In this document: positions 62,448 to 64,000 of the stretch, in pieces
Layout of the letters: each line of letters starts with the position of its first letter
Numbering within the stretch: position 1 is the stretch's first letter
Assembly: GCA_937892945.1 (NCBI GenBank)
Contig: CALBIL010000051.1
Location: 1-64,000 of the forward strand
DNA: 64,000 bases
Origin: an uncultured euryarchaeote
GTDB taxonomy: Archaea > Thermoplasmatota > Poseidoniia > Poseidoniales > Poseidoniaceae
Reading direction: 5' to 3'
The notes under the pieces: generated by a model
The model's database searches: none
What the model was told of the DNA's origin: nothing
Seen by the model: only the letters and a program-made list of their open reading frames with translations
Translations under genes and position numbers: made by a program

Positions 62448-62921
62448 ATGATGCAACATCCAACCCCCCAACCTGCCGCCCCAATCCACGCTCAACCAAC
62501 CGCCGCTGCTCCTCAGGCTATCTCGAGTGGAGGATACACATGGATGGAACAAGGAGAACAAATCCGACTAAAAGTCGATGGAATCCTCGGTTTTTCTTCC
62601 CCAAACCCCTTATTGAGAATGTTTATGTCAATTGCCATTACACTTTCAGCCATTTTTGGTTTCCGGAAAAAGGCATCTTTGATTGTTACAGACCGTCGAG
62701 TTGTCCTTGACACTCGTGCGTTTTCACTCTGGGTTCTTGAGAAAGGCAGCGACACAACGACCGTCATCAAAGCCAACAGTGTCACAACCGGATACAATGC
62801 ATCTTTATTCATCTTCAAGAAGAGATACATTGCAGTCGATTCTATTGAGATTGGCGCCAAGAGAAATTTCACTCAACGTGACCTAGAAGCAATGTCTCAG
62901 ATGATCAAGCAGGTTCTTTGA
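62448..62921 (+). CDS. PH-domain-like protein, possibly membrane-associated
   Basis: The 157-residue protein begins with a Pro/Ala/Gln-rich stretch of about 35 residues. A segment follows (EQIRLKVDGILGF, then a hydrophobic MFMSIAITLSAIFGF, about 65-80), and then a compact beta-rich part (KKASLIVTDRRVVLDTRAF) ending in a helix (QRDLEAMSQMIKQVL). The strand-TDRRV-strand pattern and final helix resemble bacterial PH-like (bPH) domains. Lipid or protein binding is the most one can infer. I chose the ATG by its TATA spacing. Confidence 0.6.
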   Translation: MMQHPTPQPAAPIHAQPTAAAPQAISSGGYTWMEQGEQIRLKVDGILGFSSPNPLLRMFMSIAITLSAIFGFRKKASLIVTDRRVVLDTRAFSLWVLEKGSDTTTVIKANSVTTGYNASLFIFKKRYIAVDSIEIGAKRNFTQRDLEAMSQMIKQVL

Positions 62922-63029
62922 AACCTTTGAACCTCCAGTCACATAGACCAACTAAATAAAGCTGGAACCAACTCTGGTTTACTTGATTATTCTCCGTGTC
63001 AGTTACGGGTTTGCGAACCGACCCAGGGA

Positions 63030-63755
63030 TTAGAAGAGAACCAATGCCAACAGTACTCCTACTGGTATGAGAATCACCATTAAATTGATTTTTTGCTTTC
63101 GTAGAATTTTGTCAAGTTCTCTTCGCGCCAATTCATTTTGCGGCTCGAACGATAAAATATATTTGTAAATTTGTGCAGCCTGTTTCAATTTTTGCTTGTT
63201 TGATAAATTACTTTTAACGATCATTCTTACGTTAAGAAGAAGGCAAGGCATGTAGTTTGGATTCCAGCGTAACACTTCTTGGATTTTTTGTATTCCTATA
63301 TTGTAAGAATTATTCAAATTTTGCGAATATATGTTTATAGATTCTCTTCTTCGGTCGAAATTATAATTGAGAACATATGTCACACAATACTGCTCAGCAT
63401 GACGATAGATCGCATTCACTAAAGCAGGCATATATTCTCCATTGTGTAATTTGTTTGCTAAATCATAATCGATCTGTTTCGCTCGTTCAAAAATATTTTT
63501 TGCATCTTGAGCTCTTCCTTCGGTTAAAGCATCAATCATCGTGCTTAAATGACTCCGAATCATTTTTTCAGAATCTTGAACAACTGTGTTATGAATGGTA
63601 CTTGAATGGGTATGCTGGTGAACTATTTCGGTTTTGACATCTCCCATGACAACAGTATCTTGGAAGGTCGTGGTAGGTACCTGCGGAGGCAAAGGAATCC
63701 ATTCTTGGCCAGTCCATTGCATTTTACCATCTGGACTCAATACTCGTTCCTCCAT
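63030..63755 (-). CDS. Tail-anchored helical-repeat protein with N-terminal Trp motif, AT-rich
   Basis: The 241-residue product starts with a short Trp-containing module (SPDGKMQWTGQEWIPLPP), similar to small tryptophan modules such as DUF2510. About 150 residues of helical TPR-like repeats follow (MIDALTEGRAQDAKNIFERAKQIDYDLA, LRWNPNYMPCLLLNVRMI). One C-terminal membrane helix (INLMVILIPVGVLLALVLF) has only one residue after it, so the protein is tail-anchored with its bulk in the cytosol. Codon use is visibly richer in A and T than in the neighbours, and the gene is flanked by AT-rich gaps. This may signal transfer or fast evolution. The function is unknown. Confidence 0.65.
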   Translation of the reverse strand: MEERVLSPDGKMQWTGQEWIPLPPQVPTTTFQDTVVMGDVKTEIVHQHTHSSTIHNTVVQDSEKMIRSHLSTMIDALTEGRAQDAKNIFERAKQIDYDLANKLHNGEYMPALVNAIYRHAEQYCVTYVLNYNFDRRRESINIYSQNLNNSYNIGIQKIQEVLRWNPNYMPCLLLNVRMIVKSNLSNKQKLKQAAQIYKYILSFEPQNELARRELDKILRKQKINLMVILIPVGVLLALVLF

Positions 63756-63956
63756 GACACACCCTATTATGAGAATACTTATGTTGATTACCCATGTGAA
63801 GGTTTTTTTTACTTTATTCCTCAGAGGTTGGCAACTGATTCAAGAATTCAAGAAGTGACTATGTACCGCCCCCTTTCGACCTCCTCATCTCTATTTGAGC
63901 ACATTCATTTAGGAAATGTCGTGTTGAAAAGGGGAATGATATCCTCAAATACTATC

Positions 63957-64000
63957 ATGAGCGGGAGACCTTTCATGAACGGTAAGCGGAGGGTGGCTCA
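63957..64000 (+). CDS. Possible start of a gene cut by the window end
   Basis: An ATG at 63957 opens a frame beginning MSGRPFMNGKRRVA that runs off the window. Only 14 codons are visible, so it cannot be identified. Between 63756 and 63956 no other gene is supported. Confidence 0.2.
   Translation, partial: MSGRPFMNGKRRVA

Noticed and set aside
1-64000. Insertion sequence, integrase or prophage region
   Set aside because: No transposase, integrase or phage structural motif was seen, and no pair of terminal inverted repeats flanks a gene.

Overview
The window looks like a piece of a marine planktonic archaeal genome, most likely Marine Group II (Candidatus Poseidoniales, Thermoplasmatota). 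The archaeal assignment rests on several points. There is a CDP-archaeol synthase (17191-17850), an AglB/STT3-type oligosaccharyltransferase (19438-29010), a UPF0201 protein (56353-56985) and a class III pilin-like operon (37507-41272). The tRNA genes lack an encoded CCA, and TATA-like boxes lie about 25 bases before several start codons, which suggests leaderless transcripts. The group-level assignment is inferred from gene content and from the many very large, acidic, calcium-repeat surface proteins. No ribosomal RNA is present to confirm it.

Layout. 1-11.5 kb: tRNA-Asn, then a tightly packed minus-strand run of six genes read from 11.5 kb down to 0.1 kb. In transcription order these are an extracytoplasmic OB-fold/calcium-repeat protein, a TctA-like permease, a 1651-residue lamin-tail/phospholipase-D-like surface protein, a Bax-inhibitor-1 family protein, a 2-oxoglutarate/Fe(II) dioxygenase and a pyrimidine-nucleoside phosphorylase. 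11.6-19.3 kb: an HD-domain phosphohydrolase, tRNA-Met, three exported or membrane proteins (one with a PGF-CTERM-like C-terminus), CDP-archaeol synthase and divergent purD. 19.4-30.3 kb: a giant 3190-residue oligosaccharyltransferase followed by a membrane-anchored subtilisin-like protease. 30.5-42.1 kb: a 1465-residue beta-helix surface protein, a winged-helix/STAND-ATPase/TPR regulator, a convergent three-gene pilin-like operon and an MBL-fold hydrolase.

42.4-54.9 kb: a 1917-residue secreted protein full of calcium-binding repeats, an 1800-residue membrane-anchored surface protein, a small unknown protein and a zincin lipoprotein, all in one direction. 55-60.2 kb: a small membrane protein, a pyroglutamyl-peptidase/NUDIX fusion, UPF0201, a family 2 glycosyltransferase, a zinc-ribbon membrane protein and DnaJ. 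60.2-64 kb: an Asp-box lipoprotein, tiny membrane ORFs, a PH-like protein and an AT-rich tail-anchored TPR-like protein.

How the parts fit together. Roughly 60% of the window encodes the cell surface: exported repeat proteins, their glycosylation enzyme, proteases, lipoproteins and pilin-like proteins. The main points for a second look are these: the oligosaccharyltransferase with added membrane and ectodomain regions; a recurring cytosolic tail motif on unrelated surface proteins; the six-fold lamin-tail plus double-HKD ectoprotein coupled to a Bax-inhibitor gene; the pilin-like operon containing a 736-residue member; and the peptidase-NUDIX fusion. All functional calls are from reading motifs by eye. 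No database search was run.
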